A stretch of DNA of 64,000 nucleotides from Verrucomicrobiaceae bacterium (GCA_024232965.1 JACKQF010000003.1:620001-684000), one strand, 5' to 3'; counted from the stretch's first letter, positions 30,319 through 39,623 are shown. Translations and numbers: made by a program. The notes: generated from the letters alone by a model not told the origin.

Positions 30319-30882
30319 ATGAAACCGAATCACTCAAACCGAACAAACGTGAAACAAATTGTATTCGTAATTACCCTGTTGGCTTTGGCCACGCTCGGAA
30401 GTGCGGAAGAGGATGGCGTTGGTGTGCGCGGTATTGAATTGCGTAGTCCCCGCAAGTGGGCACCGATTGGTCTGAGCGCGAACGCCATGTCAATCGCGAC
30501 CGGTCAACCTTCGCTGGTGCTCATGTCGCACGGTTCCGCGCACATCCCGGTGTGGTCGTTGTCCGGTCGCACCGCTGGGCAATCGGTCGCTGGTCTCGTG
30601 ACTGGTCTCCCAAGCGAGTGCGCGGCAGTGAGAGTGGAGATCGTGGTGACGACGACGGATGCGGCGACGAGCCCTGAATTTGAGGATGCATACCGAGTTC
30701 ATCTTTCGCAGATGGAGGAGGACGCCGCCTTTACGGACCGTTACGTTTTGGGTGCCCCAGTGCATACCGCACTGCCGGCGGCACCGCTTCACTCGCGCAC
30801 GATTGTTCTAGAGTCGTACTTCCGCGTGGACCCGAGTGCGCCTCGAAGTGAAGACGTGGTCTGCGGGCACCAGCGCGAGTGA
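30319..30882 (+). CDS. Cassette 11: exported hypothetical protein, no downstream attC
   Basis: 187-residue exported protein of unknown function. The N-terminus has a basic stretch (NHSNRTNVKQ) then a signal helix ending near LGSAEE. The mature chain is beta-rich (GQSVAGLVTGLPSECAAVRVEIVVTTTD). ATG 30319 lies just inside the cassette that begins at 30312 (TTGGTC). No attC follows: the TGA at 30880-30882 is immediately followed by the stop codon of the convergent PVC dehydrogenase gene. The cassette has therefore lost its 3' site, or the array was cut here. Confidence 0.65.
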   Translation: MKPNHSNRTNVKQIVFVITLLALATLGSAEEDGVGVRGIELRSPRKWAPIGLSANAMSIATGQPSLVLMSHGSAHIPVWSLSGRTAGQSVAGLVTGLPSECAAVRVEIVVTTTDAATSPEFEDAYRVHLSQMEEDAAFTDRYVLGAPVHTALPAAPLHSRTIVLESYFRVDPSAPRSEDVVCGHQRE

Positions 30883-33800
30883 TCAATCGGCGCGCAGCCA
30901 TGCCATCAAGTCCGCCATCTGCTGAGGAGTGATCGCTGCCTCCAGGCCCTCGGGCATGAGGGATGTGCCGGGGCTGGTGAGGGAGCGGATCTCGCTGCGC
31001 AAAATGCTGTCGGTTCCGCCGTCAGCGCGCCGCAAGGTCAGGTTGCCGGCGGTCTCGCTGGCGATGAGTCCTGACAAGGTGCGGCCGTCCTTGGTTTCGA
31101 CGACGTAGAGGGCGAAGTTTGGCGAGACTTCGCGATTGGGATCGAGAATGTTAGTGAGGATTTGCTCAGCGGTCCATGCTTTGATCGTGCCGAGATTCGG
31201 GCCAACGTCGTTGCCGCGATCTTTGTGGCGATGGCAGACCATGCAGGCGGCCTCATACACCTTGGCCCCCTGAGCGGCATCTCCAGTCAGTGACAAGGCG
31301 GCGGTGTACTGCGCGATGACTCCGGCCCGGTTCGATGCAGCTCCATCGCCAATCAGTCTGGCGATCCTTTCCGCCAAGGCGGGCGTCTTTTGTCGCCCAA
31401 GAGTGGCTTTGGCAGCGATGCTGAGCTGTGCAGGTGTGATGCGTTTTGCCTCTATGGCATCAAGAAGCTTGGCGATTCGGTCGGTGCGTGAAAGCAGGAG
31501 GGTGGTGGCTTTATCGCGCAGCACCGGCGTCAGTTGCGGCCATGAATCGATCAGGATGTCTGCGACGGCGGGCAGCTGGTAGGAGCCGAGGGCTTCGAGC
31601 GCGGCGAGTTGGAGATCTGGCGTTTGCAGATTGGCGATACAACGAGCGAGGATATCTAACCCCTTCGGTGCACGGGTGATAGCGACAAGGGAAAGATCGT
31701 CGATTGTGAGGTGACTGAGGTCTTGATCTAGCTTGTCGAGACGTGAAGAGGCGAAGGTGTCCCACCATGCGGCGGATGGGGGCGGGAGATTCAGGTCAGC
31801 TAGCGCTAAATGCCGGGAGCTCATTCCCCGAGCGATTGCTGCGGCAAATGACTCTGGAGTCTGTATGGGGCCCTGAGAATCATCTGTTGTCTGCCGCCTA
31901 TACTGCTCAACAATTCGGGGAACATCGCATAACGAGCCGAGGGTGTCAGGTGCCCCGGCTATGGAAAGGACTTCGCAGAAGTCGATGGAATCGTTGGAGG
32001 ACCGAATAGGGGATGTTCGCTGACTCAGCAAAAAGACCAATTCCGAGATTCGGTCCACGGAAACGATAGGAGGAATGATCGACCGTTTTGCAAATGTATC
32101 AGCCAGAGCAGTCCTGACGGTTGCTAGCATGCAGTCTCGATCTGCCTCCGCGACGCGGAGATTTAGGGTCATGGCGAAGGGGAGGAGCATAGCTCCGAGA
32201 TCTTTGTGGTAACGGCTCAATCGACTGATCGTCAGATCGACCGAGCCAATCTCCGATGGTGCTCTGTGCTCGAAGAATTTAAGGGCGACGAATAAAGCCT
32301 GTTTGACGACGTCGTTGTTCTGCGACTTTTCTAGGACATCATTCAGCAACGCATCGCTGAGAGCGCCCAGTCCAGAGAGGGGTGTGTGGTTGGCTTCTGG
32401 AACGAAAGGAAGGCTTTGCAAGGTCCAGAGGGCTGCCGCCTGACCTTGCGGCGTCTTCCCGTTCTTCACCAAGTCCCGTAGCGGTTCTACGGCGGCTTTA
32501 TCCTGCCTCTCAAACAGCAACCGCTGGGCGGTCTCGCGGTGCCAGGCGTTGGGGTGATCGAGGAGGGCAACGAGTTCGTTGGTGGTGGCGTTGCTGAGCT
32601 TTGGCGTTGGGCGATTCTTGAATGCTGCGGGTGCCAAGCGCCAAAGGCGACCCTTGTCGCGGCCTCGCAGCAGATCGAGCGATGCGTGGATGTCATCGGG
32701 GATGCTCCACGGGTGTTCGATCACTTCGCGGTACATGTCGCAAACATGGAGGCAGCCGTCGGGTGCATTCACGAAGTTCACGGGGCGAAACCAAAGATCA
32801 TCGCCGGTGCAGAAGTTCTTTTGGCCATCGACCTGCACGGCTTTGAAGGTCACTCCGTCTGGCACCAGCTTCATTCGGTAAAAGAGATTGCCCGCCACAT
32901 CGGCGACGAAGGCAAAGTCGCGGTACGCAGGTGGATAGGCGTCGCCGCGATAGACGGTGATGCCGCTGGAGGAGGTGACGACGCCGGCTCCAACGAGCTC
33001 GCTTTTCGGCAAGGTGCTGCCTTCCTGCACCCAGCGTTTCGCGCGGAACTCACGCCAGGGCTCGGGCGGGCTGGTGCGATAGACGGGGAGCTGATCTCCG
33101 GCCTCCGCGCAATCATTGAGGGCGCTCGGGACAATGAGATACGGATTCCGCGCGAGGTAGCGATAGGGCAGGACGACGTGCTGGCAGGGATTGCGGATGT
33201 TGCACAGGAAGCGGTTGCCCCAGTCGTCGAAGGTGTTGCCGAAGCGCGCGCCGCCGCTCTCCAAACGCACATCGCCGGTGCGGGGATCGAAGCTGAAGTC
33301 ATTGCGTTTGATCGGGAGCGGCTTGAAGTCCGCTGGCATCGGCATGACGCTTTCACTGCCGGGGGCGCGTTGGATTTCGCCACCATTGCTCCCGCCTGCG
33401 ATGTAGATGCGGTGATCGAGGCCCCAGATCGGGTTATTCATGACGGCCTGAACGTTGAGCTTCTTGAATCCGGTAAACACCTTTGTCCGCACATCCGCCA
33501 CGCCATCGCCATCGGTGTCCTTGAGATACCAGACATCAGGTGTGGCCGTGACGAAAATACCGCCCTTCCAGCAAGCTGAGCCTGTGGGCCAGGAGAGACC
33601 ATCGGCAAAGACGGTGGCTTTATCAAAGACGCCGTCGCCATCGGTATCCTCCAAGAGGCGCACCTTGCCAATCGCCTGATCGGTAGGGTTCTCCTGCGCG
33701 TGCTTGTGCTTCTCCTTGTCGGTGTAGGGGTAGTCGTTCATTTCGCATACATAGGCGCGGCCATCTGCATCGTACGTGATCGCCACGGGATCGGTCACGA

Positions 33801-33963
33801 GCGGTTCTGCGGCGATGAGTTGCATTTCAAACCCGCCCAAGACGTGGAAACTGTTTGAGGCGCTCGCTGCGGGAACTGGCTGCGACGAAGGAAACTCCAG
33901 CGCCAAAGCCGACCAAGTCAGCCCTAGAAATGCAGGCGAGAAGAAGAGAAAAGAACGATGCAT
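30883..33963 (-). CDS. PVC-type membrane-bound dehydrogenase with HEAT repeats and cytochrome c domain
   Basis: 1026-residue secreted protein, a hallmark type of Planctomycetota/Verrucomicrobiota. The signal peptide (about 1-22) ends at ALALE. An N-terminal beta-propeller of the soluble-glucose-dehydrogenase kind (about 45-430) includes DGRAYVCEMNDYP and two calcium-type DTDGDG loops. HEAT-like helices occupy about 450-880. The C-terminal cytochrome c-like domain (about 890-1026) carries the haem motif CMVCH and a likely Met ligand near TSLMPEG. Function as a periplasmic sugar-type dehydrogenase is inferred from family. Its stop abuts the last cassette, marking the chromosomal edge of the integron. 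Confidence 0.88.
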   Translation of the reverse strand: MHRSFLFFSPAFLGLTWSALALEFPSSQPVPAASASNSFHVLGGFEMQLIAAEPLVTDPVAITYDADGRAYVCEMNDYPYTDKEKHKHAQENPTDQAIGKVRLLEDTDGDGVFDKATVFADGLSWPTGSACWKGGIFVTATPDVWYLKDTDGDGVADVRTKVFTGFKKLNVQAVMNNPIWGLDHRIYIAGGSNGGEIQRAPGSESVMPMPADFKPLPIKRNDFSFDPRTGDVRLESGGARFGNTFDDWGNRFLCNIRNPCQHVVLPYRYLARNPYLIVPSALNDCAEAGDQLPVYRTSPPEPWREFRAKRWVQEGSTLPKSELVGAGVVTSSSGITVYRGDAYPPAYRDFAFVADVAGNLFYRMKLVPDGVTFKAVQVDGQKNFCTGDDLWFRPVNFVNAPDGCLHVCDMYREVIEHPWSIPDDIHASLDLLRGRDKGRLWRLAPAAFKNRPTPKLSNATTNELVALLDHPNAWHRETAQRLLFERQDKAAVEPLRDLVKNGKTPQGQAAALWTLQSLPFVPEANHTPLSGLGALSDALLNDVLEKSQNNDVVKQALFVALKFFEHRAPSEIGSVDLTISRLSRYHKDLGAMLLPFAMTLNLRVAEADRDCMLATVRTALADTFAKRSIIPPIVSVDRISELVFLLSQRTSPIRSSNDSIDFCEVLSIAGAPDTLGSLCDVPRIVEQYRRQTTDDSQGPIQTPESFAAAIARGMSSRHLALADLNLPPPSAAWWDTFASSRLDKLDQDLSHLTIDDLSLVAITRAPKGLDILARCIANLQTPDLQLAALEALGSYQLPAVADILIDSWPQLTPVLRDKATTLLLSRTDRIAKLLDAIEAKRITPAQLSIAAKATLGRQKTPALAERIARLIGDGAASNRAGVIAQYTAALSLTGDAAQGAKVYEAACMVCHRHKDRGNDVGPNLGTIKAWTAEQILTNILDPNREVSPNFALYVVETKDGRTLSGLIASETAGNLTLRRADGGTDSILRSEIRSLTSPGTSLMPEGLEAAITPQQMADLMAWLRAD

Positions 33964-34057
33964 GGCGTGCAGAGATACGTCTCGGCCGGAGTCGGGTATT
34001 GCAGTTCCAAACGAACTCGCACGATGATTTGCAGCTCGACGTGCGTATCATTGTTTC

Positions 34058-35095
34058 ATGCGCGCCATCTGTCTCTTGCTGCTACTTTCAATTGTCCAAG
34101 CCCAGGCCCTCACGGATGTGGAGATCCAGCAATTCATTGATGAGGCCATTAAGGCCGGGGGCGGGGAGGTGGTGATCCCGCAGGGGACGCATGAGATTCG
34201 CAAGAGCCTGTTGATCAAAGACGCGAAGAATTTGCGCCTCATAGGGCTCGACCAGGAGCGCTGTATTTTGAAACTGCCACCTGCATCCTTTGCGCAGAGT
34301 TCGGTCGCAGTGGCTGCGGGTGTGATGAGCATCGCTACGTTGCGCCAGCAAGGCATTGTGCCTGGGATGACTTTGCAGATTGAGGCTCCAGGAGAGATGG
34401 ACACCTTCACTCAAAAGCCGAGGAGTTCGTTCCGTGCGGTTGTGGCTGCGGTCACACCTGACACGATCACTTTGACCGCGCCGCTTGCATTCCCGGTGCC
34501 GGAGGGGACCTTGCTGCGCGATGTGAAGGCCCCCAATCTGATCGAGATTCGCGGTCTCACGGAGGGGTTGTGGATCGAAAAGCTGACCCTCGATGGCGGA
34601 AAGGTAGAAGGGGACCCCAAAATTCATGGCCACGTTCAGCTCTGCGGCATCTTTGCCTCGGGTCCTTACAGCTATGAGAAAGGTCCGACGGGGCCGCCAG
34701 TGAAGGGTGTCCAGGTGTCGCGCTGCATCATTCAAAACTGCCATGGACGGGGAATCGCCTTTTACTCCGTGGAAGGTGCCTCGGTAACCGATAGCACGAT
34801 CATGGACACGACCGATGAAGCCATCGATCTCGATCATTTTACAACCAAAAGTTTGGTCAGACACAACCACATCGCACGCTGTGGAGTGGGTGTCGAACTC
34901 AACGATGCGAACGATTGCCAAGTCATCGGCAACGACTTCCTTAACTGCGGCCTGGGTATTCACCTCTGGCAGTACTGCAAGCAACCCGGGCTCAACGAGG
35001 GCAACGTGATCCGCGACAATGTCTTCGACGGCATGGAAGGGGCTCGGATTAAGGTGCAGTCGGGTTTGACGAAGAATGAGATCGAGGGGCTGTAG
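34058..35095 (+). CDS. Secreted right-handed parallel beta-helix protein
   Basis: 345-residue exported protein with a signal peptide (about 1-17, ending at QALT). The chain begins with a pectate-lyase/polygalacturonase-type cap (IQQFIDEAIKAGGGEVVIPQGTHEIRKSLLI) followed by PbH1 coils (SRCIIQNCHGRGIAFYSVEGASVTDSTIMDTTDEAI, HNHIARCGVGVELNDANDCQVIGNDFLNCGLGIHL when taken in order). The fold usually binds or cuts acidic polysaccharides. I see no GH28 catalytic triad, so it may be a lyase or a binding protein. It is divergent from the PVC dehydrogenase with a 94-base shared promoter region. Confidence 0.78.
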   Translation: MRAICLLLLLSIVQAQALTDVEIQQFIDEAIKAGGGEVVIPQGTHEIRKSLLIKDAKNLRLIGLDQERCILKLPPASFAQSSVAVAAGVMSIATLRQQGIVPGMTLQIEAPGEMDTFTQKPRSSFRAVVAAVTPDTITLTAPLAFPVPEGTLLRDVKAPNLIEIRGLTEGLWIEKLTLDGGKVEGDPKIHGHVQLCGIFASGPYSYEKGPTGPPVKGVQVSRCIIQNCHGRGIAFYSVEGASVTDSTIMDTTDEAIDLDHFTTKSLVRHNHIARCGVGVELNDANDCQVIGNDFLNCGLGIHLWQYCKQPGLNEGNVIRDNVFDGMEGARIKVQSGLTKNEIEGL

Positions 35096-35185
35096 CCTGA
35101 GGTCTTGCGTTCACAAGGGGTGGTAGCGTGGGTGCTGGTCAGATAAAGTTTGTGCCAGGGGGATTGTCTGCTTCACTGGATGGCC

Positions 35186-35803
35186 ATGTCCACCATCGTC
35201 GTCGCACAAAAAAATGGAGTCGCCTGCATCGGCGCTGATACCCTGAGCTGTCTTGGATCTCTGCGCCAGCGGGCTCACCATGTAGAGAACAAGACGAAGA
35301 TTACTTTGGTGGGGGACACCTACGTGGGGCTGACCGGCACCTCGACGAGTCTTGTGGTGCTCAATAGCTACTTTTCGGATGAGGCGCGGCCTCGGGACTT
35401 TTCATCGGCCGAATCGATTTTTGAATCATTGAGATACGCTCATCACACGCTGAAGACGGAATACTTCATGTCGGCGCATCCAAACAACGACGACGAGTAT
35501 GAGACAACGCAGTTTTACGGGCTGATGGCGAACCCTTCTGGCATCTATGCGATCTACTCGTTTCGCTCGGCTCAGAAGTTTTTGCGGTTCTGGGCGGCGG
35601 GATCAGGGCGGGACTTCGCCCTCGGGGCCATGACCACTGTTTATGATCGGTATAAGACGGCGGAAGACATTGTGAAAGCGGGGTTGGACGCTTCGGCTGA
35701 ATTCGATGGGGCTACGGCTGGGCCGTTTGAGATCTTCTCTGTTCCATTAGCATCGGCGGCGAAAACAAAAAAGACCTCCTCCAAGAAGCGGTCGAAAAAG
35801 TGA
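35186..35803 (+). CDS. HslV-like Ntn hydrolase (proteasome-type), orphan
   Basis: 205-residue protein of the proteasome/HslV fold. The start MSTIVVAQKNG matches HslV's N-terminus; after Met removal the nucleophile would be Ser1 instead of Thr1. With that numbering D17 (GADTLS) is in place and a Lys (K35 in ENKTKI) can align with HslV Lys33 with a two-residue insertion; LVGDTYVGLTGTS matches the HslV LYxDKVxxGFAG region. A basic tail (KTKKTSSKKRSKK) is unusual. No hslU or other ATPase is adjacent, so it is not standard HslUV. The start is set at ATG 35186 by the family; ATG 35180 is possible and would bury the nucleophile. Confidence 0.7.
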   Translation: MSTIVVAQKNGVACIGADTLSCLGSLRQRAHHVENKTKITLVGDTYVGLTGTSTSLVVLNSYFSDEARPRDFSSAESIFESLRYAHHTLKTEYFMSAHPNNDDEYETTQFYGLMANPSGIYAIYSFRSAQKFLRFWAAGSGRDFALGAMTTVYDRYKTAEDIVKAGLDASAEFDGATAGPFEIFSVPLASAAKTKKTSSKKRSKK

Positions 35804-35851
35804 GCCGCGCCTGACGTTTCCTTTGTCCTTCTGTTACCCAACCACCGACGC

Positions 35852-37870
35852 ATGAATCGAGTTTTTAATGTTACCTGCCTCTCTGCCCTGATGGCCTCGC
35901 TAGCCATGGCCGATGGCGCCAAAGACAATCAAGCTGTAGAAGTCCGCCCCATTCCGCCTCTCGGAATTCCGGTTCCTGAGCAAGAAGCGAATACGCTCAA
36001 GACAGGTCTGGCCGCTCTTCGCACCGCCATCGATGCCGCTGCGAAGGCACAGGCCAAAAACCCGATGCTTCCAGATTTGTTGCCGGACGTGGAGATTTAC
36101 CACAAAGCCGTCGATTGGGCGCTCCGCTACAATGAGGTCTTTAAGCCTGCGGAGCTCAAAGCAGCTGCAGAATTGCTGGCAGAGGGGATGACGCGTGCCA
36201 CTCAACTGGCCGCTGGCGAGTCTCCCTGGACGAAGCAGACGGGTTTGGTGGTGCGTGCGTATCGGTCGAAGATCGATGGCTCCATCCAACCTTACGGCAT
36301 GGTCATTCCGGGGAACTACAGCGGCGCTCCGTCGCGCTTGGATACGTGGTTCCACGGTCGCGGGGAGACTTTGAGCGAGCTCAGCTTTCTGGATCAGCGC
36401 CGCAAGCAAGTGGGACAAATCTCGCCAGCGAACACGCTGGTGCTACACCCTTACGGTCGCTATTCGTGTGCGAACAAACTGGCTGGAGAGATCGATCTGA
36501 TGGAGGCCTTGGCCCACGCTGCAAAGTTCTACAACATCGACACGAATCGCATCGTCGTCCGCGGCTTTAGCATGGGTGGCGCAGCGGCCTGGCATTTCGC
36601 AGCGAACTACGCCGACAAATGGTGCGCAGCCACACCGGGTGCAGGGTTTTCGGAGACACCGGAATTCTTGAAAGTGTTCCAAAACGAAGATGTGTACTCC
36701 GCACCGTGGTATCAGCAAAAGCTGTGGCATTGGTACAATGCGACGGACAACGCGCTGAACTTCATCCACCTGCCGACGATCGCCTACAGTGGCGAAAAGG
36801 ATCGTCAGAAACAAGCTGCAGACGCTATGGAAGCTGCGCTGCGGGGCGAGAACATGGATTTGCTGCACATCATTGGTCCAGGGATGGAGCACAAATTGCA
36901 TCCAGATTCCCTGGCGGAAATCGAGCGTCGTCTGGTGGACATTGTTCGCGTTGGCCGGGCGGAGATGCCGTATGAAGTGCACTTCACGACCTACTTCCTA
37001 CGCTACAATCACATGCACTGGGTCGTGGTGGATGAACTGGAACAGCAGTGGGAGCGCACGCGCGTCCACGCGAAGATGGTGACCGACTCTGCCGTGGAAG
37101 TGAAGACTCAGAATGTGGCCGCATTGACGCTGGATGTTTCCGCTGGTCACTCGCCGCTGAGCCCGCTTAATCGACCAACGGTTAAGATCGACGGCCAGGA
37201 AGTCAGCGTGTCCCGCCCGCGATCGGATCGCTCATGGAAAGTACATCTGCGCAAGACTGACGGGAAGTGGCAGGAGACGCTGCGTGCCTTTGAAAAAGAC
37301 GGTCTGGTGAAAAAGCATGGCATGCAGGGGCCTATCGACGATGCCTTCATGGACAGCTTCCTGATGGTGACCCCCTCCAAGGCAGGCTGGAATCCCAAGG
37401 TGGATGAGTGGGTGAAGCTTGAAGGGGATCGCGCCGTGTTCGAGTGGCGTCGTCAATTCCGTGGCGATGCGGTGGTGAAGGCGGACACGGCAGTGACCGA
37501 TGCGGATATTGCCGCTAACAATCTCGTGCTCTGGGGCGATCCGCAAAGCAACGCGCTCATTGCACGGATTCTGGAAAAATTGCCCATCAAATGGACGCAG
37601 CAGAAGCTGACGGCCAACGGCAAGGACTATGCGGCGGCCTCACACGCACCGATCCTCGTCTACCCGAATCCGCTGAATCCCGCCAAGTATGTGGTGATCA
37701 ACAGCAGCTTCACCTATCGCGAGTACGACTATCTGAACAACGCACGCCAAGTAGCCAAGCTGCCCGATTGGGCAGTGATCGATCTTAGCAAACCGCGCAC
37801 CAGCCAAGGGCCGGGTGGTGTGGCCGATGCGGGATTCTTTGGCGAGCATTGGGAGTGGAAGAAGAACTAG
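35852..37870 (+). CDS. Secreted alpha/beta-hydrolase, paralogue of the 9028-11094 product
   Basis: 672-residue exported serine hydrolase. Signal peptide (about 1-20) ends at LAMADG. Catalytic features: WFHGRGE (oxyanion region), LHPYGRYS, nucleophile motif GFSMGGAAAWHF, and GPGMEHKLHPDS for the likely His. A C-terminal beta domain ends WAVIDLSKP...FFGEHWEWKK, matching its paralogue throughout. Both copies have an N-terminal helical segment before the hydrolase domain, so the whole gene was duplicated. Substrate not known. It is followed closely by ribF but probably has its own transcription unit. Confidence 0.8.
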   Translation: MNRVFNVTCLSALMASLAMADGAKDNQAVEVRPIPPLGIPVPEQEANTLKTGLAALRTAIDAAAKAQAKNPMLPDLLPDVEIYHKAVDWALRYNEVFKPAELKAAAELLAEGMTRATQLAAGESPWTKQTGLVVRAYRSKIDGSIQPYGMVIPGNYSGAPSRLDTWFHGRGETLSELSFLDQRRKQVGQISPANTLVLHPYGRYSCANKLAGEIDLMEALAHAAKFYNIDTNRIVVRGFSMGGAAAWHFAANYADKWCAATPGAGFSETPEFLKVFQNEDVYSAPWYQQKLWHWYNATDNALNFIHLPTIAYSGEKDRQKQAADAMEAALRGENMDLLHIIGPGMEHKLHPDSLAEIERRLVDIVRVGRAEMPYEVHFTTYFLRYNHMHWVVVDELEQQWERTRVHAKMVTDSAVEVKTQNVAALTLDVSAGHSPLSPLNRPTVKIDGQEVSVSRPRSDRSWKVHLRKTDGKWQETLRAFEKDGLVKKHGMQGPIDDAFMDSFLMVTPSKAGWNPKVDEWVKLEGDRAVFEWRRQFRGDAVVKADTAVTDADIAANNLVLWGDPQSNALIARILEKLPIKWTQQKLTANGKDYAAASHAPILVYPNPLNPAKYVVINSSFTYREYDYLNNARQVAKLPDWAVIDLSKPRTSQGPGGVADAGFFGEHWEWKKN

Positions 37871-37895
37871 GCTGCATAACCGTCGATTGGGCAGC

Positions 37896-38837
37896 ATGAA
37901 AATCCTTCGATCCGTTGCGGCACTCAGTGAAATGAGTGGTCCGTTGGCGCTTGCTATCGGCACTTTTGATGGTTTGCATCGAGGTCATCAAGAGGTGATT
38001 CGTGCAGCGCAGGAGCATGCGCGGCAGCATCGAGGTCAAGTGGTGCTGATGACCTTTGATCCACATCCGTTGCAAGTGCTGCGACCCGAGGCGATGCCGC
38101 GCAGGCTGATGACGACGGAGCATTTGATCCAGGTGCTGACAGAAATGAAGGTGGATGGAGTGCTTTTGTGCCCCTTTGACCGCACCGTGGCAGCGACGCC
38201 TCCGAGGGAGTTCGTGCGGACCTTGGCGGCCGCAGCGAAACCTCTTGGGTGTATTTCAGTCGGCTACGAATGGGCCTTTGGCCGCGGTCGGGAAGGGAAT
38301 GTGCATTTACTGATGGAGATGGGTGCCGAACTCGACTTCGCTGTTTATGGTGTCCCGTCTTTGAAGGATGGCGATCGTGTCATTAGTAGCACTTGGATCC
38401 GCGAGTCGTTATCGACGGGCGATTTTCCGACTGTCACGAAGCTGTTGGGCCGGAAGTTTGGGATTTTAGGCGCGGTCCAACAAGGCCGTCAGTTGGGGCG
38501 CCAACTGGGTTTCCCAACCGCCAATGTTGCGCTGCCAGAGCATCCCCAATTGCCTCCCAATGGAGTTTACGCCGTTCACGTCAGGTCGGCGGATGTTCGG
38601 TATGAGGGAGTGGCCAACCTGGGACATCGTCCCACGATTGAAGGCGGTGACCCAGCGCCTGTTCTCGAAGCTCACCTCTTTGACTACAGCGGCGATCTCT
38701 ATGGCCAAGCCGTGGAGGTGATTTTTGAGAAACGCCTCCGGGATGAGATGAAGTTTGCCAGCCTCGACGATCTAAAGGCGCAAATTGTCGGGGACATCGA
38801 GAATGCGCGTGTGATTTTTGACGGGGGTCGGAAGTAA
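37896..38837 (+). CDS. ribF: Bifunctional riboflavin kinase/FAD synthetase
   Basis: 313-residue enzyme making FMN and FAD from riboflavin and ATP. The N-terminal nucleotidyltransferase domain has AIGTFDGLHRGHQ (HxGH-type motif), FDPHPLQVLRP, and ISSTWIRESL; the C-terminal flavokinase domain has GRQLGRQLGFPTANV (the GxPTAN riboflavin/ATP site), NGVYAV, and GVANLGHRPT with LEAHLFDYSGDLYG. Length is normal. Start is ATG 37896, from which the N-terminus (MKILRSVAALSEMSGPLALAIG when aligned in parts) fits RibF; a longer in-frame start lies in the upstream gene. Confidence 0.93.
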   Translation: MKILRSVAALSEMSGPLALAIGTFDGLHRGHQEVIRAAQEHARQHRGQVVLMTFDPHPLQVLRPEAMPRRLMTTEHLIQVLTEMKVDGVLLCPFDRTVAATPPREFVRTLAAAAKPLGCISVGYEWAFGRGREGNVHLLMEMGAELDFAVYGVPSLKDGDRVISSTWIRESLSTGDFPTVTKLLGRKFGILGAVQQGRQLGRQLGFPTANVALPEHPQLPPNGVYAVHVRSADVRYEGVANLGHRPTIEGGDPAPVLEAHLFDYSGDLYGQAVEVIFEKRLRDEMKFASLDDLKAQIVGDIENARVIFDGGRK

Positions 38838-38888
38838 GAGTTGAACAACTGCGCGCAACCCGGCAGTATCCAGGCAGTAATATTCGTC

Positions 38889-39593
38889 ATGCTGACAGAG
38901 ATCACCCAATTGTTAAAGTTGCAGGAGCGCGATCAGCGCATCAATCATCTGCAAAAAGACCTCAAGGACATACCCGTTCATCAAGCCCGAGCCAAGAGCC
39001 TGCTTGCAGGTGATCTGGCCGCTGTGGAAAAGGCCACGGGACGGATCCGGGAGGTGGAACTGAAGATCAAGTCCATCGAATTGGACATCGCAACCCGGAA
39101 GACCTCGATCAAGCGGCTCCAGGATCAGCAGTTCGAGACGCGCAAGAACGATGAGTTCCAGGCCCTGGGTCATGAAATCCAGCGCTATGAAAAGGATGTC
39201 TTCAGTCTCGAGGACAAAGAGATCGAGCAGATGGAGTTTCTCGACGAGGGCAAGAAGGCGCTTAAGGCTGCGCAAGATAAACTAGCTGTGACACAGGCCC
39301 GGGTGAACGAGGAACTGGCCCAGCTTGAGGAACGCGTCGCCGGGGTCAATGCCCGTTTGAAGGAGTTGCAGGCAGAGCGTGCGGAATTGGCCGCGCCTGT
39401 GGATAAGGCCTCGTTGGAACTTTATACACGACTCATCACTCGACGCGGCGATGCGGCCGTGGTGCCCCTTGAGCATGGCATCTGTGGCGGTTGCCACATG
39501 AAGATCGTGACCAGTACGATTCAGGAACTTCGTCAGAGCGAGCACCTCTGCCAGTGCGACTCCTGCGGCCGGATTCTCTACTTGGTGGAATAG
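38889..39593 (+). CDS. Coiled-coil C4 zinc-ribbon protein (CdsZ/CT398-like)
   Basis: 234-residue protein: a long antiparallel coiled coil (about residues 5-175, with heptads such as KIKSIELDIATRKTSIKRLQ) capped by a C-terminal zinc ribbon with CGGCH and CDSCGRI. This is the architecture of the chlamydial CT398/CdsZ family, also found across the PVC group; in Chlamydia it has been linked with sigma-54 and type III secretion components. Here no secretion genes are nearby, so a general scaffold or RNA-polymerase-related role is only a guess. Start at ATG 38889. Confidence 0.82.
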   Translation: MLTEITQLLKLQERDQRINHLQKDLKDIPVHQARAKSLLAGDLAAVEKATGRIREVELKIKSIELDIATRKTSIKRLQDQQFETRKNDEFQALGHEIQRYEKDVFSLEDKEIEQMEFLDEGKKALKAAQDKLAVTQARVNEELAQLEERVAGVNARLKELQAERAELAAPVDKASLELYTRLITRRGDAAVVPLEHGICGGCHMKIVTSTIQELRQSEHLCQCDSCGRILYLVE

Positions 39594-39596
39594 CGA

Positions 39597-39623
39597 CCCT
39601 AGCGGCCAGCGATTTGGCTAGGG
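39597..39623. terminator. Hairpin between convergent stops
   Basis: Perfect arms CCCTAGC (39597-39603) and GCTAGGG (39617-39623) around a 13-base loop lie between the zinc-ribbon gene and the convergent giant beta-helix gene; the right arm includes the latter's stop codon. No T-run. The same design is seen at 1187-1210. Confidence 0.35.
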
